From: Alphaproteobacteria bacterium
GTDB taxonomy: Bacteria > Pseudomonadota > Alphaproteobacteria > SP197
Length of the DNA: 64,000 nt
Reading direction: 5' to 3'
Assembly (NCBI GenBank): GCA_009694045.1
Contig: SHVY01000001.1
Location: forward strand, 62,001 to 126,000
Every line of letters begins with the position of its first letter. The stretch's first letter is position 1. The notes below the pieces were generated by a model. The model was not told the origin of the DNA and ran no database searches. It worked only from the letters and a program-made list of their open reading frames with translations. Below, in pieces: positions 1 through 8,828 of this stretch. The position numbers and the translations under genes are program-made.

Positions 1-1
1 G

Positions 2-220
2 CATCCCGCGCTCGACTGCACCGACGAGCAGTGGGTCGACTACGCGGTCCTGGAGAACAACACGGCGGGCGTGGTGCGCGAGTGGTGGTACCACGTGCCG
101 ACCGCGTACTGGATCATCGCCGAGCGCAACACCGTGACCGACGAGATCATCCGCACCTATCCGGCCCGCGAGCTGTTCAAGGACCGGGTCGAGTTTCCGG
201 CACCGGCGGTCAAGCCATGA
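2..220 (+). CDS. soxD: Sarcosine oxidase delta subunit, C-terminal part (partial at window edge)
   Basis: The gene enters from the left edge in frame 2 and ends at TGA 218-220. The visible 72 residues contain the SoxD-type stretch NNTAGVVREWWYH followed by a Trp/Arg-rich segment and a typical short tail (EFPAPAVKP). In the family, SoxD is a small zinc-containing subunit of heterotetrameric sarcosine oxidase (SoxBDAG), which oxidatively demethylates sarcosine to glycine and passes the C1 unit to tetrahydrofolate. The stop overlaps the soxA start (ATGA), as expected for translational coupling. SoxB would lie off the window. The paralogous N-methylglutamate dehydrogenase complex (MgdABCD) has the same architecture, so the substrate is not settled by this fragment. 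Confidence 0.85.
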   Translation, partial: HPALDCTDEQWVDYAVLENNTAGVVREWWYHVPTAYWIIAERNTVTDEIIRTYPARELFKDRVEFPAPAVKP

Positions 221-3129
221 TGGCGAGCCGCCTGCCGGCCCCGGCCGGCGTCCTCATCGACCGGTCGAAGCCGATCACGTTCAATTTCTGTGGCCAGGAC
301 TACACCGGGTTCCAGGGCGACACGATCGCCAGCGCGCTCGCCGCCAACGGTGTCGGCATGCTGTCGCGCTCGTTCAAGTACCACCGGCCCCGGGGTCTCA
401 TGACCGCCGCCGGCCAGGACGCCAACACCCTGGTGCAGATCGGCGACGAGCCCAATGTCCTCGCCGACCTGCGGGCGATCGAGGCGGGCCTGGCGATCAC
501 CGCCCAGAACGTGTTCGGCAGTTTGGCGAACGACTACGCCAACGTGCTCGACGGGCTCGGGCGGTTCCTGCCGGTCGGGTTCTACTACAAGACGTTTTTC
601 CGCCCGAAGGGTGCATGGCGGTATTGGGAGAAGCTGATCCGGGCCCTCGCCGGCCTCGGCAAGGTCGACGTGGGCGCCCACCACGGCTACTACGACAAGC
701 AGTACCTGTTCTGCGACGTGGCGGTGGTCGGCGGCGGTGCGGCCGGCTTGGCCGCGGCGCAGGCCGCGGCCGCGGCCGGCGCGGACGTGATCCTGATCGA
801 GGAGAACGTGCGGCTCGGCGGTGCGCTCAACTACGCCCGCTTCGACGTGGAGGGCCGCCGTGGCCGCGGTTTGCGCGCCGACCTGGTGCCGCGCATCGAG
901 GCCGACCAGAACATTCGGGTGCTGACCGGCGCCTTCGCCAATGGCTGGTTCGCCGACCATTGGATTCCGGTCATCCAGGGCAACCGCATGTACAAGCTGC
1001 GGGCCGGCGCGGTCGTCATCGCCAGCGGCAGCTACGAGCAGCCGCTGGTGTTTCGCAACAACGACCTGCCCGGGGTGATGTTCAGCTCGGCGGCGCAACG
1101 GCTGATCAAGCTGTACGGCGTGAAGCCGGGCACCCGCGCCGTCGTGGCGACCGCCAACGCCGACGGCTATGGCGCGGCACTGGACCTGTTGGACGCCGGG
1201 GTCGACGTGGCCTGCATCGCCGATCTCAGGCCCCAGCGCGGCGACGGCCCGCTGGCCGATGCGGTCAGGGATCGGGGCGTCCCGATCGTGCAGGGCGCCA
1301 CGGTCAGCGAGGCGATCCCACAGAAGGGCAACCTCGGCATCGAGGCGGCACGGGTCGCGAAAATCACCGGCCAGGGAACCACGGCGGACGTAGATGACCG
1401 CTTCGGCTGCGATCTGATCGTGACCGCCGTCGGATACAACCCGACCGCGAACCTGATCCATCACGCGGGCGGCACGTTCGTCTACAACGACGACACCGCC
1501 ATGTTCGAACTCACCGCGCTGCCGCAGGGCATGCAGGCCGCGGGCTCGGTGAACGGGTCGTTCGACATCGACGCGGTGATCGAGGACGGGGGCAAGGGCG
1601 GCTGGTCGGCGGCCAGGAACGCCGGATGCAAGGTCGGACCGATGCCAACGGTGCGCAACGATCGCGGCGCCTTCGGCGTCAACCATCCCTGGCCGATCTT
1701 CCCGCACCCGAAGGGTCGCGACTTCATCGACTTCGACGAGGACCTGCAGGTCCATGACATCCTCGACGCGATCGCCGAGGGCTACGACGACGTCGAGCTG
1801 ATGAAGCGGTTCTCGACCTGTGGCATGGGCCCGAGCCAGGGGCGGCATTCCTCGCTCAACTCGGTGCGGCTCACGGCCCGGGCGACGGGGCGGTCGGTGA
1901 CCGATACGGGCACCACCACGTCGCGCCCGCCCTATGCCGCGGAGACCTTCGGCGTGCTGGCCGGGCGCAGCTTCGAGCCCGAGCGGAAGACCGCCATGCA
2001 CCACCGGCACCTGGAGTTGGGCGCCCGGATGATGCCGGCGGGCCAGTGGTGGCGCCCGGAGTACTACGGCCCGCCCGAACGGCGGAGCCTGAGCATCCGC
2101 GAGGAGGCGGCGGTGGTGCGCGAGGCGGTCGGCATCATCGACGTCTCGACCCTGGGCGGTCTCGAGGTCTGTGGCCCCGACGCGGCCGAGTTCCTCAACC
2201 GCGTCTATACCTTCGCCTACGCCAAGCAGCCGGTGGGCCGGGCCCGCTACCTGCTGATGACCGACCAGCACGGCGTCATCATCGACGATGGCGTCGCCTG
2301 CCGCCTTCACGACCACCACTTCTACGTGACGGCCACCACCTCGGGCGTGGGCGGCGTGTACCAGCACATGCTGTTCTGGAACGCCCAGTGGCGATTGCAG
2401 GTGAACATCACCAACGCGACCGCGTCCTGGTGCGGGGTGAACTTGGCTGGGCCGAAGGCGCGCGATGTCCTGGCTGCGGTCTGCACGGACGTGGACCTGT
2501 CGTCCGCGGCGTTCCCCTACATGGCGGTGCGCGAGGGCACCATCGCCGGCGTCCCCGCCCGCATCATCCGCATCGGCTTCGTGGGCGAGCTCGGCTACGA
2601 GATCCACGCGCCGGCGAGCCAGGGCGAGGCCCTGTGGGATGCGCTGATGGTGGCCGGCGAACCCCACGGCATTCGCCCCTTCGGCATCGAGGCGCAACGT
2701 CTTCTTCGACTCGAGAAGGGTCATATCATCATCGGCCAGGACACCGACGGTCTGACCAACGCGATCGAGGCCGAGATGGCCTGGGCGATCAGCCGCAACA
2801 AGCCGTACTTCGTCGGCAAGCGGGCGCTGGCGATCCAGGAGAAGAACGGCATCAAGCGGAAGCTCGTGGGCTTCACCCTCGGGAACCCGGCCGATCCGGC
2901 GCCGAAGGAATCGCACCTGGTGATCCGCGACGGCGAGATCACCGGCCGTACCACCTCGGTCAACTACTCCTACGCGCTCGGCCGGACGATCGGGCTCGCC
3001 TACGTCGCCACCGACCAGGCCGAGCCGGGCACCGCCTTCCAGATCCGCATCGAGAAGGGCCGCATGATCGACGCCGTCGTCACCAAACCGCCGTTCTACG
3101 ACCCCGACGGCCGCCGGCAGGAGTTGTAA
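217..3129 (+). CDS. soxA: Sarcosine oxidase alpha subunit-like (SoxA / MgdC type)
   Basis: Codes for 970 residues, the normal size for SoxA. I chose ATG 217 because it overlaps the soxD stop and begins MMASRLPAPAG; the open frame upstream of it is not SoxA-like. Domains: an N-terminal 2Fe-2S-ferredoxin-like fold (about residues 10-110, with GMLSRSFKYHRPRG), a FAD/NAD(P)-binding domain with the dinucleotide motif AVVGGGAAG at about 169-177, and a C-terminal GcvT/aminomethyltransferase-like folate domain from about residue 590. Cytosolic. In the family the complex oxidises sarcosine (or N-methylglutamate in the Mgd branch) and makes methylene-THF. It lies between soxD and soxG in one transcription unit. 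The family assignment is firm; the exact substrate is inferred. Confidence 0.93.
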   Translation: MMASRLPAPAGVLIDRSKPITFNFCGQDYTGFQGDTIASALAANGVGMLSRSFKYHRPRGLMTAAGQDANTLVQIGDEPNVLADLRAIEAGLAITAQNVFGSLANDYANVLDGLGRFLPVGFYYKTFFRPKGAWRYWEKLIRALAGLGKVDVGAHHGYYDKQYLFCDVAVVGGGAAGLAAAQAAAAAGADVILIEENVRLGGALNYARFDVEGRRGRGLRADLVPRIEADQNIRVLTGAFANGWFADHWIPVIQGNRMYKLRAGAVVIASGSYEQPLVFRNNDLPGVMFSSAAQRLIKLYGVKPGTRAVVATANADGYGAALDLLDAGVDVACIADLRPQRGDGPLADAVRDRGVPIVQGATVSEAIPQKGNLGIEAARVAKITGQGTTADVDDRFGCDLIVTAVGYNPTANLIHHAGGTFVYNDDTAMFELTALPQGMQAAGSVNGSFDIDAVIEDGGKGGWSAARNAGCKVGPMPTVRNDRGAFGVNHPWPIFPHPKGRDFIDFDEDLQVHDILDAIAEGYDDVELMKRFSTCGMGPSQGRHSSLNSVRLTARATGRSVTDTGTTTSRPPYAAETFGVLAGRSFEPERKTAMHHRHLELGARMMPAGQWWRPEYYGPPERRSLSIREEAAVVREAVGIIDVSTLGGLEVCGPDAAEFLNRVYTFAYAKQPVGRARYLLMTDQHGVIIDDGVACRLHDHHFYVTATTSGVGGVYQHMLFWNAQWRLQVNITNATASWCGVNLAGPKARDVLAAVCTDVDLSSAAFPYMAVREGTIAGVPARIIRIGFVGELGYEIHAPASQGEALWDALMVAGEPHGIRPFGIEAQRLLRLEKGHIIIGQDTDGLTNAIEAEMAWAISRNKPYFVGKRALAIQEKNGIKRKLVGFTLGNPADPAPKESHLVIRDGEITGRTTSVNYSYALGRTIGLAYVATDQAEPGTAFQIRIEKGRMIDAVVTKPPFYDPDGRRQEL

Positions 3130-3133
3130 GGCC

Positions 3134-3850
3134 ATGGCCGTGCAACCCGCGACGCTCAACCGCCGCAGCTTCGTCTACCGCGAGCTTGCCGCCCTCGGCG
3201 CGACGTTCCGCGAGGTGAACGGCTGTGCCGTCGCGGCGACGCTCGCGGCGGGCCGCGCCGCCGAGATCGCGGCGGCCCGCGACTTGGGGCTCGCCGACCT
3301 CTCGGGCCTCCGGCGCGGCGGCTACAAGGGTTGGACCGCCCTCGACTGGCTGCGCGGCCAGGGGGTCGCCATCGGCGAGAACAACATGACCCTCAAGCAG
3401 GGGGACGGCAGCCGGGTCGCGCGCCTGGCGGACAGCGAGGCGATGATCCTCGGCGATCTCGCGGGCGGCTCGGCGCTGCTCGATCGGGTGGAGGCCGGCT
3501 GGTCGATCACCGGGGCGCTCGGCGCCTATCCGGTGCCGCGACCCGAGACGAACTTCTGGTTCGCCATCGCCGGGCGGCACAGCGACACGATGCTCGCCAA
3601 GATCTGCGGGGTCGATCTGCGCCCCCACCGGTTTCCCGACGGCGCCGTCGCCCAGACCTCGGTCGCGCGGATGAGCGCGATCATCATCCGCCACGATCTG
3701 GGCGCGACGCTCGGCTACGACATGATCGCGGATTCGGCGGCCGCGAGCTACATGTGGACCTCGCTGCAGGACGCCATGGACGAGTTCGGCGGCCGGCCGG
3801 TCGGCCTCGACGCGATCGTCGCCCTGGCGGCGGAGACCGGTCCGGCGTGA
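3134..3850 (+). CDS. soxG: Sarcosine oxidase gamma subunit
   Basis: Codes for 238 residues, starting at ATG 3134, four bases after the soxA stop. The C-terminal half has the SoxG signature with SYMWTSLQDAMDEFGG and a GRPVGLDA segment, and the centre carries a GcvT-like fold with GVDLRPHRFPDGAVAQT. The family role is the small structural subunit that completes the soxBDAG heterotetramer with the folate-binding alpha subunit. The stop overlaps the GTG start of the following XRE-cupin regulator (GTGA), so the regulator appears to belong to the same operon. Confidence 0.88.
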   Translation: MAVQPATLNRRSFVYRELAALGATFREVNGCAVAATLAAGRAAEIAAARDLGLADLSGLRRGGYKGWTALDWLRGQGVAIGENNMTLKQGDGSRVARLADSEAMILGDLAGGSALLDRVEAGWSITGALGAYPVPRPETNFWFAIAGRHSDTMLAKICGVDLRPHRFPDGAVAQTSVARMSAIIIRHDLGATLGYDMIADSAAASYMWTSLQDAMDEFGGRPVGLDAIVALAAETGPA

Positions 3851-4479
3851 CGGCCGGCCGGCGCGAGCCCGCGTTTCAGGATCCGCACCGGGTCGGCGCG
3901 CAAGGTCATACGCTCGAGGCGGCCATTGGCAGCCAGGTACGGGCCCTGCGCCAGAAACTCGACATGACGGTGGCCGAGCTCGCAGCCCTCGCCGGGCTCT
4001 CGTCGGGCATGCTGTCGAAGATCGAGAACGGGCTCACCTCGCCCTCGCTCGCCACGCTGAAGGGGCTGGCGAAGGCGTTGAACGTCCCCTTCACCGCCCT
4101 CTTCCATCGCTTCGAGGAGCAGCATTCGGCGACCTTCGTCCGCGCCGGCCAGGGCCTCAACATCGAACGTCGCGGCACTCGCAGCGGCCACCAGTACCAG
4201 TTGCTGGGCCATTCGATCGGGAAGGACATCGCCGTCGAGCCCTACCTGATCACGCTCACCCACGAATCCGACGTCTTCCCGGTGTTCCAGCACGAGGGCC
4301 AGGAGTTCCTGTTCATCCTCGAAGGCAAGATGGACTACCGCCACGGCGGCGACGCCTACACCATGGAGCCGGGCGATTCGCTGTTCTTCGACTCCGATGT
4401 GCCGCATGGCCCCGAAGTCCTGCACAAGCTGCCGATCCGCTTCCTCTCCGTCATCTGCTACCCGCGCACAGGGAGATAG
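3847..4479 (+). CDS. XRE-family transcriptional regulator with C-terminal cupin domain
   Basis: Codes for 210 residues from GTG 3847, which overlaps the soxG stop; upstream in-frame sequence is only the shadow of soxG. An HTH_3/XRE domain spans about residues 25-80 (RALRQKLDMTVAELAALAGL, then SSGMLSKIENGLTSPSLATL). A cupin_2 domain spans about 120-205, with HEGQEFLFILEGKMDYR and the small-molecule pocket pattern GDSLFFDSDVPHG. Regulators of this PuuR-like layout usually sense the substrate of their own operon with the cupin. Its place at the end of the sox operon suggests control of methylated-amine genes; this is inference from context. Confidence 0.85.
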   Translation: MTAGRREPAFQDPHRVGAQGHTLEAAIGSQVRALRQKLDMTVAELAALAGLSSGMLSKIENGLTSPSLATLKGLAKALNVPFTALFHRFEEQHSATFVRAGQGLNIERRGTRSGHQYQLLGHSIGKDIAVEPYLITLTHESDVFPVFQHEGQEFLFILEGKMDYRHGGDAYTMEPGDSLFFDSDVPHGPEVLHKLPIRFLSVICYPRTGR

Positions 4480-4482
4480 GCC

Positions 4483-4832
4483 GTGGACCTCTATCACGTC
4501 TGGTTCGACGCCAAGGAGGGGGTGAGCGACACCGAGCTTAGCGACGCCATGGGCCGTTACTTCGCGCACCTGAAGGATCAAGGCCGCCTCGCCGTATGGG
4601 CATCACCCGGCGCAAGCTCGGCCTCGGTCCCCCGACCCTGCCCGAATGGCACGTGATGCTCGAGTTCGAGGGTCTGGCCCAGCTCGACCTCGCCTTCGGC
4701 GAGGTCGCGGGCCGGGCCGATCCGGTGGAAAGCCTGCACCACGCGGTGAACTCCCGCGTCCGCAACGTCTCTTTCGCCCTCTACCGCGACTTTCCCGACT
4801 CCGTGTGCGTACGCGGGCAGGAAAAGTTCTAG
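4483..4832 (+). pseudogene. DUF6614 family protein, broken by a one-base frameshift
   Basis: Reading from GTG 4483 gives VDLYHVWFDAKEGVSD and continues to about RLAVW, then runs out of frame to a stop. The homologous reading resumes one base away from 4602 with ITRRKLGLGPPTLPEWH and ends at 4832 after NVSFALYRDFPDS. Joined, the two halves make a protein of about 116 residues matching the DUF6614 pattern (LYHVW..., TRRKLGLGP, ALYRDFPD). One base is missing around 4599-4602, within TATGGGCATCAC, where a codon for Arg is expected between Trp and Ile. The function of the family is unknown. This is either a recent pseudogene or a sequence error. It follows the regulator by three bases, so it was probably the last gene of the sox operon. 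Confidence 0.75.
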
Positions 4833-5006
4833 GTCAGCGCCCGGCGCGCGACTCCTGTCGCCTGTATCCTGGCCATTCACCGAAGGCGCGCGCCGCCTCC
4901 CCCTGCCCAGCGCCCTGGAGGCGCCGCTGGTTCCCCATCCTTCTGGATTCCCGTCCACCCGTGGCCTAAAAGGGCGCGGGGATATGCCCGCAGCGGGGAG
5001 GGGAAC

Positions 5007-6326
5007 ATGGCGGTCGATCTGGCGAAGGTGGCCAAGCAGAAGAACCTCAAGTACTTCCTGATCACCTACGTCGATCTGTTCGGGGTCGTGCGGGCGAAGC
5101 TGGTGCCGGCGCGGGCCATCGGCCAGATGATGCGGGATGGCGCCGGGTTCGCCGGGTTCTCCACCTACCTCGACATGACTCCGGCGGATTCCGACATGTT
5201 CGCCATGCCGGACCCGGCGAGCCTGACGGTCCTGCCGTGGAACCGGGAGGTGGGCTGGCTGGCCGGTGACCTGACGATGAGCGGGAAGCCGGTCGATCAG
5301 TGCCCGCGCCTGATCCTGAAGCGCGAGGTCGAAAAGGCCGCCAAGGCCGGCTATCGGATGAAGACCGGGGTCGAGTGCGAGTACTTCCTGATTTCCGCGG
5401 ACGGCATGGCGGTCGCCGATCCGGCCGACAGGCAGGCGAAACCCTGCTACGACCAGCAGGCCCTGATGCGCCGCTACGCGGTCATCACCGAGATCTGCGA
5501 CGCCATGATCGAGCTCGGCTGGAACCCCTACCAAAACGACCATGAGGACGGGAACGGCCAGTTCGAGATGAACTGGGACTACGACGACGCCCTGGTCACC
5601 GCCGACCGCCACGTGTTCTTCAAGTTCATGGTCAAGTCGATCGCCGAGAAGCACGGCCTGCGCGCGACCTTCATGCCGAAGCCGTTCCGCAACCTGACCG
5701 GCAACGGCTGCCATGCCCACGTTTCGGTGTGGGATCGCGCCGGCACCCGGAACCTGTTCGCCGACGGGAAGGACGAGATGGGCCTGTCGCCGCTGGCGTA
5801 CAGCTTCCTTGGCGGCATCCTGCACAATGCCGAGGCGCTGTGCTCGTTCTTCAACCCGACCGTCAACAGCTACAAGCGGATCAATGCGCCGGTCACGGCT
5901 TCGGGCGCGACCTGGGCGCCGAACACGGTGTCCTTCGGCGGCAACAACCGCACCCACATGATTCGCATCCCCGACAAGGGGCGGATCGAACTGCGGCTGA
6001 TGGATGGCGCCGTGAATCCCTACCTCCTGCAGGCGGCCGTCCTTGCCGCGGGGGTTGACGGCATCCGGAACAAGCGCGATCCCGGCCGGCGCCACGACAT
6101 CAACATGTACGAGCACCGGCGCGAATCCGAGCTGAAGCGGCTGAAGGTGCGCCGATTGCCGCTCAATCTCCTGGACGCGCTGCGCTTCACCGACAAGAGC
6201 CGGGTCCTGCGCGAGGCCTTCGGCGATGCGATCATCGACAGCTACCTCAAGCTCAAGGCCCGGGATTGGAACGACTACTGCGGTCATCTGACCCAGTGGG
6301 AGCGGGACGCGACCCTGGACTGCTAG
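5007..6326 (+). CDS. gmaS: GlnT-type glutamine synthetase family ligase, candidate gamma-glutamylmethylamide synthetase
   Basis: Codes for 439 residues from ATG 5007 with a strong ribosome site (GGGGAGGGGAAC). Glutamine-synthetase core motifs are present: CHAHVSVW, the NRTHMIRIP stretch, and the C-terminal GRIELRLMDGAVNPYL. The length and the N-terminal pattern YFLITYVDLFGVVRAKLVPA fit the GlnT/GmaS branch of type III-like GS. GmaS makes gamma-glutamylmethylamide from glutamate, methylamine and ATP, the first step of the N-methylglutamate pathway; GlnT makes glutamine. Closeness to a sarcosine-oxidase/MgdABCD-like operon favours the methylamine role, but no N-methylglutamate synthase (mgsABC) is visible. 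The gene symbol is therefore provisional. The kinase gene follows by 16 bases. Confidence 0.72.
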   Translation: MAVDLAKVAKQKNLKYFLITYVDLFGVVRAKLVPARAIGQMMRDGAGFAGFSTYLDMTPADSDMFAMPDPASLTVLPWNREVGWLAGDLTMSGKPVDQCPRLILKREVEKAAKAGYRMKTGVECEYFLISADGMAVADPADRQAKPCYDQQALMRRYAVITEICDAMIELGWNPYQNDHEDGNGQFEMNWDYDDALVTADRHVFFKFMVKSIAEKHGLRATFMPKPFRNLTGNGCHAHVSVWDRAGTRNLFADGKDEMGLSPLAYSFLGGILHNAEALCSFFNPTVNSYKRINAPVTASGATWAPNTVSFGGNNRTHMIRIPDKGRIELRLMDGAVNPYLLQAAVLAAGVDGIRNKRDPGRRHDINMYEHRRESELKRLKVRRLPLNLLDALRFTDKSRVLREAFGDAIIDSYLKLKARDWNDYCGHLTQWERDATLDC

Positions 6327-6342
6327 CGCTTTTGGGGCCGGC

Positions 6343-7260
6343 ATGATCGTCGTCTTCGGCTCCCTGAACATGGACCTGATCGTCGCTGTGCCCGCGCTGC
6401 CGCGGGCCGGCCAGACCGTGCTGGCGCCGACCTACCGCACCGCGGCCGGCGGCAAGGGTGCCAATCAGGCGGTCGCGGCGGCCCGGGCCGGAGCCCAGGT
6501 GAGGATGGCCGGGCGCATCGGTCGGGACGCCTATGGCGATGCGTTGCTGGAATGCCTTGCCGCCGATGGCGTCGATGCCACCGCGGTCAAGGAGTGCGAT
6601 CAGCCGACGGGCCTCGCGCTGATCGCGGTGGACGGCGCCGGCGAGAACCAGATCGTCGTCGCCAGCGGCGCGAACCTGGCGGCCGGCGCGGCCCAGGTGC
6701 CCGACGCCTGGCTGGGTCCGGAAACCATCCTCGTCCTGCAACTCGAGGTGCCCTACGCCGAGAACTGGGACCTGGCCCGCCGGGCACGCCGGGCCGGCGC
6801 CCGTGTCGTTCTCAACGCGGCCCCGGCTGGCCCGGTGCCGATCGACGTCTTCGACGTGCTGATCGTCAACCAGATCGAGGCCATTCAGGTCGCGCGCCAC
6901 GCGGGCCTAGACGATCGGCGCGCGCCGGCCGCCGCGCGTTCGCTTTCGCACATGTCGGGCAAGACCGTCGTCGTCACGATCGGCGCCAAGGGTGCGATCG
7001 CCTGCGCGCCCGACGGATCTTGGTCGATTGGTGTCCTGCCGATCACGCCCGTGGACACCACCGGCGCCGGAGACGCCTTCGTTGGTGCCTTCGCGGCGGC
7101 CCTCGACGCGGGTGGAGACCTCGGCAGTGCGCTGCGACGGGGGTCGGTGGCGGGCGGCCTTGCCTGCCTGACTCCGGGTGCGCAACCCAGCTTGCCGACG
7201 GCGGCGGCGATCGCCGCACGCTTGGGCGAGCTTCCCGCCGCTTGCCGACGGCGTCGCTAG
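6343..7260 (+). CDS. rbsK: Ribokinase-family (PfkB) carbohydrate kinase
   Basis: Codes for 305 residues, the usual ribokinase length, from ATG 6343. PfkB signatures are clear: the N-terminal GSLNMDLIVAVPALPRAGQT, the first signature GGKGANQAVAAARAGA, and the C-terminal anion-hole/catalytic motif DTTGAGDAFVGAFAAALDAG with the catalytic Asp. In the family it phosphorylates ribose or a related sugar or nucleoside with ATP in the cytosol. It follows the GS-like gene at 16 bases and is probably co-transcribed, although a sugar kinase has no obvious role in amine degradation. The last few bases overlap the 3' end of the convergent ArsR gene. Confidence 0.8.
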   Translation: MIVVFGSLNMDLIVAVPALPRAGQTVLAPTYRTAAGGKGANQAVAAARAGAQVRMAGRIGRDAYGDALLECLAADGVDATAVKECDQPTGLALIAVDGAGENQIVVASGANLAAGAAQVPDAWLGPETILVLQLEVPYAENWDLARRARRAGARVVLNAAPAGPVPIDVFDVLIVNQIEAIQVARHAGLDDRRAPAAARSLSHMSGKTVVVTIGAKGAIACAPDGSWSIGVLPITPVDTTGAGDAFVGAFAAALDAGGDLGSALRRGSVAGGLACLTPGAQPSLPTAAAIAARLGELPAACRRRR

Positions 7261-7643
7261 CCGTCCTGCGCTTTGACCGGGACCGCCGGATCCGCGACCG
7301 CCGGCTCGGGCTTCTTCACGGGCGCGTCGATGCGCTTGGGTTCGGGCTCCTTGGGTGCCGGCGGCTGGCGCAGGTTGGTGTCGAGATACGCGATCAAGGC
7401 ATCGATCACCGCGCCGTTCGAGGCGTAGGCGATGGATCGTCCCTTCCGCCGCGAGGTGATCAGGCCGGCATGGGTCAATCGCCCAAGGTGGAACGACAGG
7501 GTCGGCGGGGCGATCTTGAGCTGACGCGACAGAGCGGTTGGCGTCATCCCGCCAATCCCGGCACGCACCAGCAAGCGGAAGAGATCCAGCCGCGTCTCCT
7601 GCGCCAGCGCGTCGAGAGCCTCCATGACCCGCGCCTTTTCCAT
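7257..7643 (-). CDS. ArsR-family winged-helix transcriptional repressor
   Basis: Codes for 128 residues from ATG 7643 (MEKARVMEALDALAQETRL); an upstream in-frame TTG at 7652 is less likely. The ArsR/SmtB fold occupies about residues 5-85, with recognition-helix region LSRQLKIAPPTLSFHLGRL and the wing GLITSRRKGRSIAYAS. No cysteine metal site is visible, so it is probably not a metal sensor. The C-terminal 40 residues are Pro/Lys-rich (PPAPKEPEPKRIDAP) and look disordered. The gene is convergent with the kinase and divergent from the broken exported-protein gene. A TTGA-N11-TCAA inverted repeat lies just upstream and could be its operator. Confidence 0.8.
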   Translation of the reverse strand: MEKARVMEALDALAQETRLDLFRLLVRAGIGGMTPTALSRQLKIAPPTLSFHLGRLTHAGLITSRRKGRSIAYASNGAVIDALIAYLDTNLRQPPAPKEPEPKRIDAPVKKPEPAVADPAVPVKAQDG

Positions 7644-7660
7644 GGCGCGCAATTTCTAGA

Positions 7661-7679
7661 TTGATGGAAGTATTGTCAA
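7661..7679 (-). promoter_or_regulatory. Putative operator/-35 region of the ArsR gene
   Basis: On the minus strand this reads TTGACAATACTTCCATCAA. It contains an inverted repeat TTGA-N11-TCAA, and its first six bases are a consensus -35 (TTGACA). A weak -10 (TAGAAA) follows at about 15 bases, ahead of the ATG at 7643. Overlap of an inverted repeat with the -35 would allow autorepression. The site is short and the assignment is tentative. Confidence 0.35.
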
Positions 7680-7908
7680 GGCATCGCGGGGCGATTCGCG
7701 CGACCCCGGCTCAAAGAGTTCGCCGGAAGGCCGCGGATCATACTGTCGGTAAAATTGACATTCGACCCCGCCGTCACAGCCCAGCACACGGATTAATGCC
7801 GTGATTTTCCATACGTTTCATAGAACAAAGCGAGATCCAGGACAGGCGTTGCCCGCGGCCGGCGCAATCCTCTCGGATCGGCTAGCCTCGGGCTGGTATG
7901 ATGGCGGC

Positions 7909-8696
7909 ATGGTCGCGTCTTCGCCGATGCTCGTCCGGCTCCTGTCGCTCTGCTTCATCTCGCCGGCCGACCGGGCCGACGCCCAGACCCGCGTCTATGC
8001 GGTGTGGTGGTCGCCACTGCTCAACATCTCCAGCCTGAATTCCCTGGAGAACGAACTGAGCAAGCCTTTCGCGGAGACGGTGACGCTCAGCAAGGACGAT
8101 CGGGCAGCGGTGGCTGACTGCCTTGACCTCACCCGGCGGGTCGACAGGGCTATCGGCCGGTCAACCCGGCGGATGTCGAGCCGTTCAGCACCCTCACCAG
8201 TCATTGCTACGCCCTCGCCGCGCTCAAGGAAGCGAAGCCAGCCTGAACCAACTATCTGCGGGACTTCACCATGACATCCGGGGCCATGGACAGGCTGCCC
8301 GCCATGGTCGGCGTCGAGTGGTGCTTCAGTCAGCTCGGCCGGGTGCTCGCGGCCAACCGCGATGGCCTGACCTGGAGTCAGTTCGCCGAGGCCGGCACGG
8401 ACTGGACCCAACCCAGCGAATACCGTGTGGTCGCCGCCGATCCTTCCAGCATCGTCGTCGAGCGCATCGTCCTGCCCTATGGCAGCGACGTGCCCCACGA
8501 ACGCCGCGTCAGCATCTTCGGGCGGGGCGATTTCAACGGCGACGAGGTGGACGATGTGTTGCTGCGGACCGACTGGCGCGATGGTGGCGAGGTGGGATCG
8601 GCCCTGTACGTCGTCAGTCAACTGGATGAGGAGACCCCCTTGCGGGTCGTTGCCACCTGGGGGCCGCAACCCAATCGGCTTTCCGGGTGCGAGTGA
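7909..8696 (+). pseudogene. Exported protein of unknown function, disrupted by a frameshift and a nonsense codon
   Basis: From ATG 7909 the reading begins MVASSPMLVRLLSLCF, a signal-peptide-like start with ADAQ before TRVYAVWWSPLLN. It continues in frame to about residue 78 (CLDLTRRVD). Around 8141-8150 the frame changes by one base; the continuation reads QGYRPVNPADVEPFSTLTSH, then KEAKPA, a TGA at 8244-8246, then TNYLRDFTMTSGAMDR on to the stop at 8696. The TGA would be CGA (Arg) in an intact gene. The last part has an FG-GAP/EF-hand-like stretch (GRGDFNGDEVDDVLLRTDW). Frameshift plus stop argues for a pseudogene rather than a single sequencing slip. No family is recognised. Confidence 0.6.
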
Positions 8697-8712
8697 GGGT
8701 TAAAGAATTGGT

Positions 8713-8740
8713 TTGCATGGGTATCGACCTGGGTTAGCAT
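8713..8740 (+). promoter_or_regulatory. Possible sigma70-type promoter of the DUF6134 gene
   Basis: TTGCAT at 8713-8718 and TAGCAT at 8735-8740 are separated by 16 bases, about 90 bases before the TTG start at 8829. Match to consensus is moderate and there is no independent support. Confidence 0.3.
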
Positions 8741-8828
8741 CGCCGGGCGCGAGGGAAGCCCCTCACCAGGGTCATGGAACGCCGGTCTACGGTGTCTCGA
8801 GGGGTCAAGATCAGCTAGGGGAGAGGGC

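Noticed and set aside
157-3159. A 1000-codon open frame on the minus strand across soxA
   Set aside because: It is the antisense shadow of a GC-rich gene: no family motif, His/Arg/Val-rich composition and no ribosome site, whereas the plus frame has full SoxA domains.
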